From: Rhodothermales bacterium
GTDB lineage: Bacteria; Bacteroidota; Rhodothermia; Rhodothermales; BA12
Direction of reading: 5' to 3'
Length of the DNA: 32,369 nt
Assembly (NCBI GenBank): GCA_014879465.1
Contig: JACSSA010000075.1
Location: 1 to 32,369, forward strand
The position numbers and the translations under genes were made by a program. Shown one piece after another: positions 1 to 6,176 of the stretch (the stretch's first letter is position 1; every line of letters begins with the position of its first letter). The notes beneath the pieces were generated by a model. It saw nothing but the letters and a program-made list of their open reading frames with translations, made no database searches and was not told the DNA's origin.

Positions 1-324
1 GTTGCGTTCGGCCATCTGCGAGCGCTGGTCGAAGGCGTTGAAGTAGAGGTGGTAGAAGACGTGCCGGAGCGTGTCGGGGCTGTCGTTGGTGAGCACGAGG
101 CGCTGCGTGCCCGAGAATGTCGTTTGCGGCGCATCCATTCGGACGTCCATCGTGTAGGCGACGCGGAGCGTGCCGTCGGAGGCCACGGTGGGCGGCGGAG
201 TGGGGCGAACGGCGGCCGCACGGGTCGTGGTGGCGCGAGGCGACGTGCGGCGGGTGCGCTGCGCGTCGGCGGGGACGGCGGCGAGCGGAGCGAGAACGGC
301 AGCGACGAGGGCGAGACGAAGCAT
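1..324 (-). CDS. M1-family metallopeptidase, N-terminal part (cut by window edge)
   Basis: The reverse strand reads from an ATG at 324-322 for 108 codons without a stop and leaves the window. Residues 1-22 form a signal peptide (hydrophobic core ending in ADAQ), followed by a Thr/Arg/Pro-rich linker. Next comes a beta-rich stretch with LTNDSPDTLRHVFYHLYFN, which resembles the N-terminal domain of secreted M1 zinc aminopeptidases. The HExxH zinc site would lie beyond the edge, so the enzyme class rests only on the N-terminal domain. It is divergent from the gene at 408. What I see is a secreted protein; M1 peptidase is an inference from family resemblance. Confidence 0.6.
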   Translation of the reverse strand, partial: MLRLALVAAVLAPLAAVPADAQRTRRTSPRATTTRAAAVRPTPPPTVASDGTLRVAYTMDVRMDAPQTTFSGTQRLVLTNDSPDTLRHVFYHLYFNAFDQRSQMAERN

Positions 325-355
325 AAGGCGACGGGAAAGGTGCGAAAGTTTTCGC

Positions 356-363
356 CCAATCTA
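356..363 (-). promoter_or_regulatory. -7-like element of the M1 peptidase gene
   Basis: TAGATTGG on the minus strand fits the Bacteroidota TAnnTTTG -7 pattern and ends 31 bases before the ATG. It lies beside the divergent element at 376-383. Confidence 0.35.
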
Positions 364-375
364 ACCGCTTTGCCG

Positions 376-383
376 TACGTTTC
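376..383 (+). promoter_or_regulatory. -7-like element of the ConA-like protein gene
   Basis: TACGTTTC fits TAnnTTTG and ends 24 bases before the ATG at 408. No convincing -33 TTTG partner is visible. Confidence 0.4.
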
Positions 384-407
384 GTCTTCCACCGCCTCCG
401 TTGTTTG

Positions 408-1973
408 ATGCGCTTCGCCGTTTGGCTCTTGCTCGCCACTACCGCGCCGGTTTTGGCTCAAGGCGTCTTCTTCGATGACTTCGACTACGCTGTACAACCC
501 ACTGCCGAGCGCGTGGATACCCCAGGGAGTCTTTTCGGCGCGAACCCTTGGCTGGAAGGGCAACCCGGCGGCGAGCTGCATCTGTCCGAGCCGACGCGGG
601 CGTGGTACGCCTACCTGTGGAGTGAAAACCGCGGCTGGTACGATTACCGTCACAACGGTGCGGATCGGTCGTGGTTCGATCCGGCGGGCGCGTACCTGTC
701 CACCGTGGAGCAGCCCGGTTTTGCCGTCTTCCGTTTGGCCACTGGAACGTACACCGAGCAAGATCGACACGGTGGCGGCGGTGGCCCGTGGATCACGTCG
801 GGGTTGACGACGCGTACGGGCACATGGGCGGCACGGGTTCGGCTGCCGTCGTTTCAAGGCCTAAGAAACATTCGCGGCGGCAGCGAGGCGCTCACGGTAG
901 TTCCAGCGCCCATATGGGCGCAGGCATCGCACAATTTTGTGGATACCGTCCGGGCACACAACTGGAATACCTCCAATCGGGTGTGGTCCGAAGTCAACTT
1001 TGAAATCGCCAACTGGACGGATCCGGCCCGCCCCAACCCGCCGCATCGCAGCATCGCCGTTGGCGTGTCTTGGGCACCGTATTTCTCCAACCTCAACCGC
1101 TCCCCCGTTCTGGGGAATGCAGATGCCAATGGACGGGTGATTCATGACGGCTGTCGCATCGGAACGGCCTCAAGGCGCACGCAAGCGTGTTTCGATGCTC
1201 TCACAGAATCGAACGAATTCTATACGTTTGTTCACACCGTGGATTCGCTCACGGTGCGTTCCACCATCGTGGACGATGCCGGGCGGGTGTTTATGCAGTC
1301 CGAGACGCTCCGCAGCGCCGTACCGTCGCAGCCGATGCGGGCCGTGCTGGACTTGGCCTATTTCATCGGAACCGACACAAGCCGCGTGGAAACCGTGACG
1401 ATGCGTATAGCCCGGACGATGACGGCCGACTGGGTACTGGTGCTGCCCGGCCAGACGCCAGATCCTCGGGGCGTTCCCGCGCTGGTGGCCGACGCACGAG
1501 CTACGCTTCGGCGTTCCGGAACGGGAGCTACGCGCCTCAACACCACCGGACGTCTGCTCGCCGCGCCGATCCGCGCCGGGTTCAGTTCGTGCGTAGGGAC
1601 CGATTGGGTCGTGCCGACGCTGCCGTTCGACGTGCGCGTGCGCCGCTACGAAACCCTCGGTGCGACGCATCTGGCGCTGCACCTCACCGACAGGGCCGTC
1701 GACCGCGCATCCGGCACAGCGCTTCGACAGCAGGACCTGAACATCTCGTGGCAAGCCGAACATCTGGATGCGTCAGGGCACGTCACCGACCGCGTCGCCG
1801 TGGCCGAGCAAGGGCCGACGCTGCGTGTGCCCCTTCGGCGCGGAGGGCGCTGGCGCGTGCGGGTGGCCGCAAGCACCATCTCGCAAAACTGGCAAACCGG
1901 CCGCGTGGCGAAGTGCAGCGACACCGGCCCCGATACGGTCGTGCGCACATTTGACCTACTCGATCTCCAGTAG
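408..1973 (+). CDS. Secreted concanavalin A/GH16-like protein
   Basis: 521 residues from ATG 408; the in-frame TTG at 405 is less likely. A signal peptide covers about residues 1-18 (hydrophobic core, then APVLAQ). The N-terminal 330 residues alternate aromatic and polar beta-strand-like segments typical of a ConA-like lectin/glucanase fold: FFDDFDYA near the start, a GTWAARVRLPS strand, then SEVNFEI. That last motif sits where GH16 enzymes carry their ExDxxE catalytic signature, but the middle Asp is Asn here. The C-terminal 190 residues look like one or two beta-sandwich domains without a recognised signature. It is probably a secreted carbohydrate-binding or glycan-acting protein; substrate and activity cannot be stated. 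A non-catalytic lectin is an equally good reading. Confidence 0.55.
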   Translation: MRFAVWLLLATTAPVLAQGVFFDDFDYAVQPTAERVDTPGSLFGANPWLEGQPGGELHLSEPTRAWYAYLWSENRGWYDYRHNGADRSWFDPAGAYLSTVEQPGFAVFRLATGTYTEQDRHGGGGGPWITSGLTTRTGTWAARVRLPSFQGLRNIRGGSEALTVVPAPIWAQASHNFVDTVRAHNWNTSNRVWSEVNFEIANWTDPARPNPPHRSIAVGVSWAPYFSNLNRSPVLGNADANGRVIHDGCRIGTASRRTQACFDALTESNEFYTFVHTVDSLTVRSTIVDDAGRVFMQSETLRSAVPSQPMRAVLDLAYFIGTDTSRVETVTMRIARTMTADWVLVLPGQTPDPRGVPALVADARATLRRSGTGATRLNTTGRLLAAPIRAGFSSCVGTDWVVPTLPFDVRVRRYETLGATHLALHLTDRAVDRASGTALRQQDLNISWQAEHLDASGHVTDRVAVAEQGPTLRVPLRRGGRWRVRVAASTISQNWQTGRVAKCSDTGPDTVVRTFDLLDLQ

Positions 1974-1996
1974 TGCGCCGTTTGCACGGTGTGCCG

Positions 1997-2004
1997 TATG
2001 TTCC
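1997..2004 (+). promoter_or_regulatory. -7-like element of the HU gene
   Basis: TATGTTCC ends 23 bases before the HU ATG. TTTG occurs at 1981-1984, but 12 bases is a short spacer for a -33 box. Confidence 0.4.
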
Positions 2005-2014
2005 GCCAGCCAAG

Positions 2015-2024
2015 CAAGGGAGGT
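2015..2024 (+). promoter_or_regulatory. Shine-Dalgarno-like site of the HU gene
   Basis: AAGGGAGGTG lies just before ATG 2028 and selects this start over the upstream in-frame ATGs at 1989 and 1998. It is the only strong purine-rich ribosome binding site I see in the window; most other genes have pyrimidine- or A-rich leaders. Confidence 0.6.
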
Positions 2025-2027
2025 GTT

Positions 2028-2339
2028 ATGACGAAAGCCGACATTGTGGAGCGCATCGCCAACGCCACGGGGTTGACCCGCGTCGAGACGGAGGCGGTGG
2101 TCGAGGGGTTCATGGTGTGCGTCCACGACGCGCTTGCGGCGGGGCAGGGCGTGGAGCTGCGCGGCTTCGGCGCGTTTCGCGTGCAAGAGCGCGCGCCCCG
2201 CGTCGCCCGCAACCCATCAACGGGAGAAGTCGTTGACGTGCCTGCCCGCCGCGTGCCCGTCTTTCGGCCTGCGCGGGAACTCCGCCTCGCCGTGGACGAT
2301 GCCGCCGTGCACGACCCGGACGACGACGACGCCGTCTGA
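2028..2339 (+). CDS. HU/IHF-family DNA-binding protein
   Basis: 103 residues. It begins MTKADIVERIANATGL, the dimerisation helices of HU. It then has the family signature GFGAF (47-51), followed by RxxRVARNPSTGE (about 58-67), the beta arm whose Pro intercalates in the DNA minor groove, and the closing VFRPARELR segment. The last 14 residues (DDAAVHDPDDDDAV) form an acidic tail longer than in classical 90-residue HU. It acts in nucleoid compaction and DNA bending. The start is chosen by the AGGAGG-like site upstream. The next gene follows after 17 bases and may be co-transcribed. Confidence 0.92.
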   Translation: MTKADIVERIANATGLTRVETEAVVEGFMVCVHDALAAGQGVELRGFGAFRVQERAPRVARNPSTGEVVDVPARRVPVFRPARELRLAVDDAAVHDPDDDDAV

Positions 2340-2356
2340 CCTGTTTTCTTCCCTCG

Positions 2357-3487
2357 ATGCCCGATTCTTCGACCGTGTGCCCGGCCTGCGGCGCGCGCCT
2401 TGCCGACGATGCCTCCGCCTGCGACCTCTGCGGCCACGACCTCGCCCTTCCCACCGACGACGAACTGCTCGACGAGTCGGTCGATATCGAGTCAACGGTT
2501 CCGCCGGGATTGCGCGACATCGCCTATCAACCCGCTGCGCCTCGCGGCGTGTTTTGCAATACATGCGGCCACGCCAACCCGCCGGGCGCGCGGTTCTGCT
2601 CGCAATGCGGCGCGGCGCTTCAAGCCCCCGGGGCCGTTGCCGCGCTCGCGCCGGTGGTGATGCCGCCGGCCAAACCCGCCGGGCTGGACGCGCCCACGGG
2701 CACGCGGCTGTGGATGATGGTGGGGGCGGCGTCGCTTCTCGTGGCCGGGCTGTTTGCGCTGCGGGCCGTTCGGCACGACGCGCCGGTGACGAGCGCCAGC
2801 GGCGGAGCGGGGCCTGTGGCCACAGCGCCAGCCAGCGGCGGGGCCGCCAACCCGTCCGCCCCGCCTGAGGGGCAAAGTCTGGCCCCGACGGGCGAACTGA
2901 CCACGCTCACGCCCGCCCAAACCCAACAACTCGACTCGCTGCGGGGCGTCGCCGACGGCCTCTCCGGTTTGGCCCAAACCGACAAGCGCCGCGAACTGGC
3001 CCGCCTGCAGTACGCGTTCGGACGCCCCGACGAGGCCGGGCAGACGATGGAGACCGTGGCCGCCGCGACCGACGTCGCCGCTGACTGGCGCAGCGCGGGC
3101 GACTTCCTCTACCAGTGGATGGAGACGCTGCCCGAAGACCAGCGTGGCCCCGTCGCCACCCGCGTGCTTGCCGCCTACGAGGCCGTGCTGGCGAAAGAAT
3201 CGGGCGACCTCGACAGCCGCACCCGCCTCGGCTGGGCGGCGCAGTACGCGGGCGATAACCCGATGCGCGCCGTGATGGAAACCCAAGCGGTGCTGCAAGC
3301 AGACTCCAATCACGTTGGGGCCAACTACAACCGCGCCTTCTTGCTGCTCAAAATCGGACGGACCGACCAAGCGCTCGCCCAGCTCCAGAAGGTGCAGCGC
3401 CTTGCCGGGGCCGAGAGCGCCCTCGGACGGCAGGCGGGCGACCTAATCCACGCCATCGAACAGCAAACGTCCGGGGCTGCCCGTTGA
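2357..3487 (+). CDS. Zinc-ribbon, single-TM, TPR-domain protein
   Basis: 376 residues. Two four-cysteine zinc ribbons are visible: C8/C11/C22/C25 (CPACG...CDLCG) and C67/C70/C81/C84 (CNTCG...CSQCG). A Pro/Ala linker leads to one membrane helix at about 118-137. An Ala/Gly/Ser-rich spacer follows, then helical repeats from about residue 190 to 370 with TPR character (for example LGWAAQYAGDNPMRAVMETQAVLQADSNHVGANYNRAFLLLKIGRT split over two repeats). There is no signal peptide, so the ribbons are probably cytoplasmic and the TPR region outside the membrane. It is probably a scaffold or assembly factor; the exact role is unknown. It lies 17 bases downstream of HU. Confidence 0.7.
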   Translation: MPDSSTVCPACGARLADDASACDLCGHDLALPTDDELLDESVDIESTVPPGLRDIAYQPAAPRGVFCNTCGHANPPGARFCSQCGAALQAPGAVAALAPVVMPPAKPAGLDAPTGTRLWMMVGAASLLVAGLFALRAVRHDAPVTSASGGAGPVATAPASGGAANPSAPPEGQSLAPTGELTTLTPAQTQQLDSLRGVADGLSGLAQTDKRRELARLQYAFGRPDEAGQTMETVAAATDVAADWRSAGDFLYQWMETLPEDQRGPVATRVLAAYEAVLAKESGDLDSRTRLGWAAQYAGDNPMRAVMETQAVLQADSNHVGANYNRAFLLLKIGRTDQALAQLQKVQRLAGAESALGRQAGDLIHAIEQQTSGAAR

Positions 3488-3492
3488 CGCCG

Positions 3493-3500
3493 TAGATTCG
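3493..3500 (+). promoter_or_regulatory. -7-like element of the TPM protein gene
   Basis: TAGATTCG ends 23 bases before ATG 3524. Confidence 0.4.
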
Positions 3501-3523
3501 CCGCGACCTCACGCCCCGTTGCC

Positions 3524-4180
3524 ATGCCGGCCCGATTCTCCGCTGAAGACCTCGCCGCCATCCAGCAGGCCGTCGCCGACGCCGAGCGCCAAACCTCCGG
3601 CGAGTTCGTCGTGGCCGTCACGCCGCAAAGCGGCACCTACCCGGATGCCTTCTGGAAGGCCGCCACCGTGGGGGCCGTGCTTGGGATGGCCGTCGTACTG
3701 ATCTACGACCTTGCCTACGACGGCTGGGGGATGACGTGGCTGCACCGCGCGTGGGGTGCGACGGTGGTTGTGGCGGCGCTCGCGGCGCTCGCGGCGCTGC
3801 TCACGCTCGCCTCGCGGCGGTTCCGGCGGCTGATGATCGGGCCGGCACGGCTCGAAGCAGCAGCGCACGACCGGGCCGTCCAGACGTTCGCCACCGAAAA
3901 GGTGTACGCGACGAAGCGGCACACCGGCGTGCTGCTGTTCCTCTCGCTCTTCGAACACCGCATCGAAGTGCTCGCCGACGAGGGCATCTCAAAGGTCGTG
4001 CCTCCGGAGAAATGGGGCGACATCGTCGCGCTCATCCGCCGGGGCATCCTCGAAGACCGCGTGCCGATGTCGGTGGCCGAAGCCGTGGCGATGTCCGGGA
4101 CGCTCCTCGCCGACGCCGACCTCCCGCCCGAGGTCGACGACACCGACGAACTGCCCAACACGTTGCGCATCTTGCCATGA
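3524..4180 (+). CDS. TPM-domain membrane protein (TLP18.3/Psb32/MOLO-1 family)
   Basis: 218 residues. The N-terminus (FSAEDLAAIQQAVADAERQT, then SGEFVVAV) matches the start of the TPM domain. Two hydrophobic segments at about 47-66 and 78-96 are inserted in it. The domain then resumes (TGVLLFLSLFEHRIEVLADEG split around the strand, VVPPEKWGDIV). This split architecture is usual for bacterial TPM membrane proteins that often sit beside LemA; no lemA is visible here. The molecular role of the family in bacteria is not settled. The stop overlaps the start of the GNAT gene in an ATGA quartet, so the two are probably translationally coupled. Confidence 0.7.
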   Translation: MPARFSAEDLAAIQQAVADAERQTSGEFVVAVTPQSGTYPDAFWKAATVGAVLGMAVVLIYDLAYDGWGMTWLHRAWGATVVVAALAALAALLTLASRRFRRLMIGPARLEAAAHDRAVQTFATEKVYATKRHTGVLLFLSLFEHRIEVLADEGISKVVPPEKWGDIVALIRRGILEDRVPMSVAEAVAMSGTLLADADLPPEVDDTDELPNTLRILP

Positions 4181-4680
4181 TCGTCGCGCAAGCCGAACGC
4201 CTGAGTCTGCGCCGCACGACGCTCGACGATGCGCCGTTCGTGCTCGGCCTGCTCAACACGCCGTCGTTTGTATTTGGCATCGGCGACCGGGGCGTGCGCA
4301 CGCTCGACGCCACCCGCGCCTACATTCAAACGCGGTTCCTGGACGTGTACGAGGCGTACGGACTGGGGATGTACGCCGTTGTGCTGGCCGACGGAACGCC
4401 CATCGGCCAATGCGGCTTGGTGAAACGCGGCGACGATGCGCCCGTCGAGTTGGGCTACGCGCTGCTGCCCGCCTACGAAGGACACGGCTACGCCCGCGAG
4501 GCGGCCCGCGCCGCGCTTGTCCACGCCCGTGCCCTTGGCCTCCCGACGCTGGACGCGGTGGTGCTGCCCGAGAACGGGCCGTCGGTGCGGTTGCTGCACG
4601 ACCTCGGCTTCGAGAGGGTCGGCGAGACGACGTTGCCGGGAGACGATGCGGTGCTGGATCGGTACCGGGTGGAGCTTTAG
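4177..4680 (+). CDS. GNAT-family N-acetyltransferase
   Basis: 167 residues. The start is fixed by the ATGA overlap with the preceding gene. It begins with the RimJ/RimL-like strand ERLSLRRTTLDDAPFVLGLL, then has the acetyl-CoA-binding motif region ELGYALLPAYEGHGYAREAA (an R/Q-x-x-G-x-G/A variant). It ends with the VVLPENGPSVRLLHDLGF segment, where Asn and the following helix close the cofactor site. RimJ/RimL-type enzymes acetylate protein N-termini or small amines; the substrate here cannot be read from sequence. Confidence 0.85.
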   Translation: MIVAQAERLSLRRTTLDDAPFVLGLLNTPSFVFGIGDRGVRTLDATRAYIQTRFLDVYEAYGLGMYAVVLADGTPIGQCGLVKRGDDAPVELGYALLPAYEGHGYAREAARAALVHARALGLPTLDAVVLPENGPSVRLLHDLGFERVGETTLPGDDAVLDRYRVEL

Positions 4681-4759
4681 GCGCGGGCGTAGGTAGGACG
4701 AGATCGAGGCATCGCCGCGCTTCATCGCGAACACGCAGCGGCGGGTGGGATGGAGCGAT

Positions 4760-4782
4760 GAGACGCCCCGGTGGGGCGTCTC
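4760..4782. repeat. Perfect 10-bp palindromic repeat
   Basis: GAGACGCCCC, a three-base GGT loop, then GGGGCGTCTC followed by TAC. There is no T-run, so this is not a good terminator. Palindromes of this type recur between genes in many high-GC Bacteroidota and other phyla as REP-like repeats; that link is from memory and needs a genome-wide count. Confidence 0.6.
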
Positions 4783-4837
4783 TACAACCCCGTGGCGTTT
4801 TCATTCGCCGTTCGCCGTCCGGGCATCGACGTTTGCG

Positions 4838-4845
4838 TACCTTTC
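4838..4845 (+). promoter_or_regulatory. -7-like element of the rpsF operon
   Basis: TACCTTTC is close to the full TAnnTTTG consensus. It leaves a 61-base leader before rpsF, longer than for other genes here and long enough for the hairpin at 4856-4878. Confidence 0.45.
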
Positions 4846-4855
4846 AGGCTTCCCT

Positions 4856-4878
4856 GCTCCCGCGACCGTCGCGGGGGC
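4856..4878 (+). promoter_or_regulatory. rpsF leader hairpin, candidate S6:S18 autoregulatory site
   Basis: GCTCCCGCGA pairs over 10 bp (one G-U) with TCGCGGGGGC around the loop CCG. It sits in the leader between the putative promoter and rpsF. In many bacteria the S6:S18 complex binds a CCG-containing structure in this leader. The position and the CCG fit that; the rest of the known motif is not checked. Confidence 0.4.
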
Positions 4879-4906
4879 TGCACTTCCATCCACAGGGACA
4901 CCCACA

Positions 4907-5290
4907 ATGCCCGAACTTTTTCATACGTACGAGCTGACGTACCTCGTCAACGCCGTGCTGAGCGAAGACCAGGCCAAGAGCCTTGCCGAGCGCTACGACA
5001 CCTACATCACCGAGAACGGAGGCAAGATCCTCGGCTCGAACGCGTGGGGCAGCCGCCGCCTCGCCTACCCGATCGCCAAGAAGCGCAACGCCTTCTACTT
5101 CAACGTCTTCTTCGAAGCGCCGGGCCGCGTGATCCAGCGCCTCGAACGCGCCCTCGAAATCGAGGACGACGTGCTGCGCTATCTCACGATCCGCCACGAA
5201 GCGAAGAGCCTCAAGGCCTACCAGGCCAGCCCCGAGGCCATGAGCCGCGTCAACGGCGACGGCGAACTCCTTTCCGGTCGCGACGACTAA
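4907..5290 (+). CDS. rpsF: 30S ribosomal protein S6
   Basis: 127 residues. It begins MPELFHTYELTYLVNAVLSED, the first strand and helix of S6. It continues through GGKILGSNAWGSRRLAYPI and the KKRNAFYFNVFFEA strand to the conserved RALEIEDDVLRYLTIR segment, with a short Glu/Asp-rich tail. S6 binds the central domain of 16S rRNA as a heterodimer with S18, encoded next. The start is the first ATG after the leader hairpin that gives the normal S6 N-terminus; the open frame extends further upstream but that part is not S6-like. Confidence 0.96.
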   Translation: MPELFHTYELTYLVNAVLSEDQAKSLAERYDTYITENGGKILGSNAWGSRRLAYPIAKKRNAFYFNVFFEAPGRVIQRLERALEIEDDVLRYLTIRHEAKSLKAYQASPEAMSRVNGDGELLSGRDD

Positions 5291-5310
5291 ACGCGAGTCG
5301 GAGGTTGGCC

Positions 5311-5360
5311 GCGGGTCGTTGTCCGAGACGAGGTTTTCTGCTCGTCTGACGACAACCCGC
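5311..5360 (+). promoter_or_regulatory. Long imperfect hairpin between rpsF and rpsR
   Basis: GCGGGT, TGTC and AGACGAG in the left arm pair with CTCGTCT, GACA and ACCCGC in the right arm around an 8-base loop, with small internal loops. There is no terminal T-run. It may set relative expression of the two genes or protect a processed end. Confidence 0.4.
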
Positions 5361-5409
5361 TTTCCAAGCCGCCACCCGTCGTCCCACCTTCTTAGCCTAC
5401 CAGTTTTCA

Positions 5410-5628
5410 ATGGCCAACGAACCGCAGGAGGGCCTCGACCTCTCCAAGATCACCTACGTCGACTACAAGAACGTAGACCTGCTCAAGCGTTTCCTCAACG
5501 AACAAGGCATGCTCATGCCGCGGCGCGTCTCCGGCGTCTCCGCCGAGTTCCAGCGTCAGCTTACCCGCGCCGTCAAGCGCGCCCGGCACCTGGCGCTGCT
5601 TCCGTTCGCTGCCGACACCGTTCGATAA
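5410..5628 (+). CDS. rpsR: 30S ribosomal protein S18
   Basis: 72 residues, a normal length for S18. The body [20 protein letters not shown] is followed by the conserved block that ends [19 protein letters not shown], the rRNA-binding surface. It is the middle gene of the rpsF-rpsR-rplI operon. The start context is TTTTCAATG, A/T-rich without a Shine-Dalgarno sequence, as often in Bacteroidota. Residues 1-10 are acidic, where many S18 proteins have a basic N-terminus. Confidence 0.96.
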   Translation: MANEPQEGLDLSKITYVDYKNVDLLKRFLNEQGMLMPRRVSGVSAEFQRQLTRAVKRARHLALLPFAADTVR

Positions 5629-5647
5629 CCTTTCGCCCCACCTTCCG

Positions 5648-6097
5648 ATGAACGTCATCCTTCTCCAGGACGTGGACAACCTCGGCCATTCGGGCGAGGT
5701 CGTTACCGTCAAGAACGGGTACGCCCGCAACTACCTCATCCCGCGGGGTTACGCGCTGCAAGCCACCGCCGGCCTGCTTCGCGCCAAGCAGGAAGAAACC
5801 CGTCAGCAGGGCAAGAAGATCGCTGCCGAAGCCGAGAAAGCCCGCCAGACGGCGGCTGCGCTCGAAGCCGTTACCCTCCGCATTGTGGTGCGCACGGGCG
5901 ACGAAGGCCGCCTCTTTGGCTCGGTTACGCCCCACATGCTTGCCGACGCGCTTGCCGCCGAAGGCTTTACGGTGGATCGCCGCCGCATTGCCCTCGACCA
6001 AGACGTCAAGACGACGGGCGAGTACACGGCCACGGCCAAGCTGCACAGCGATGTGTCGGCCACGGTCAAGGTCGAAGTGGTGGGCGAAGACGCCTAA
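5648..6097 (+). CDS. rplI: 50S ribosomal protein L9
   Basis: 149 residues, the family's normal length. The N-terminal rRNA-binding domain shows MNVILLQDVDNLGHSGEVVTVK and the signature GYARNYLIPRGYA. A central connecting helix (about 42-75, rich in Ala/Glu/Lys/Gln) follows, then a C-terminal domain with RIVVRTGDEGRLFGSVT. L9 reduces frameshifting and ribosome collisions. It is the last gene of the operon and is followed at once by a strong terminator. Confidence 0.96.
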   Translation: MNVILLQDVDNLGHSGEVVTVKNGYARNYLIPRGYALQATAGLLRAKQEETRQQGKKIAAEAEKARQTAAALEAVTLRIVVRTGDEGRLFGSVTPHMLADALAAEGFTVDRRRIALDQDVKTTGEYTATAKLHSDVSATVKVEVVGEDA

Positions 6098-6129
6098 GCG
6101 CTTCCCCAAGGCTTCGCCAAACCAACCGC

Positions 6130-6172
6130 GCAGGCGGTCGTTACCCGGGGTAGCGACCGCCTGCCTGTTTTT
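6130..6172 (+). terminator. Rho-independent terminator of the ribosomal operon
   Basis: A 16-bp stem (6130-6145 with 6149-6164, one G-U pair) around a 3-base loop, then CTG and five Ts. It ends four bases before the dsbD start codon. Confidence 0.85.
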
Positions 6173-6176
6173 GCCG

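Noticed and set aside
1981-1984. TTTG before HU as a -33 box
   Set aside because: The spacer of 12 bases is too short, and no matching box recurs at the other -7-like elements.
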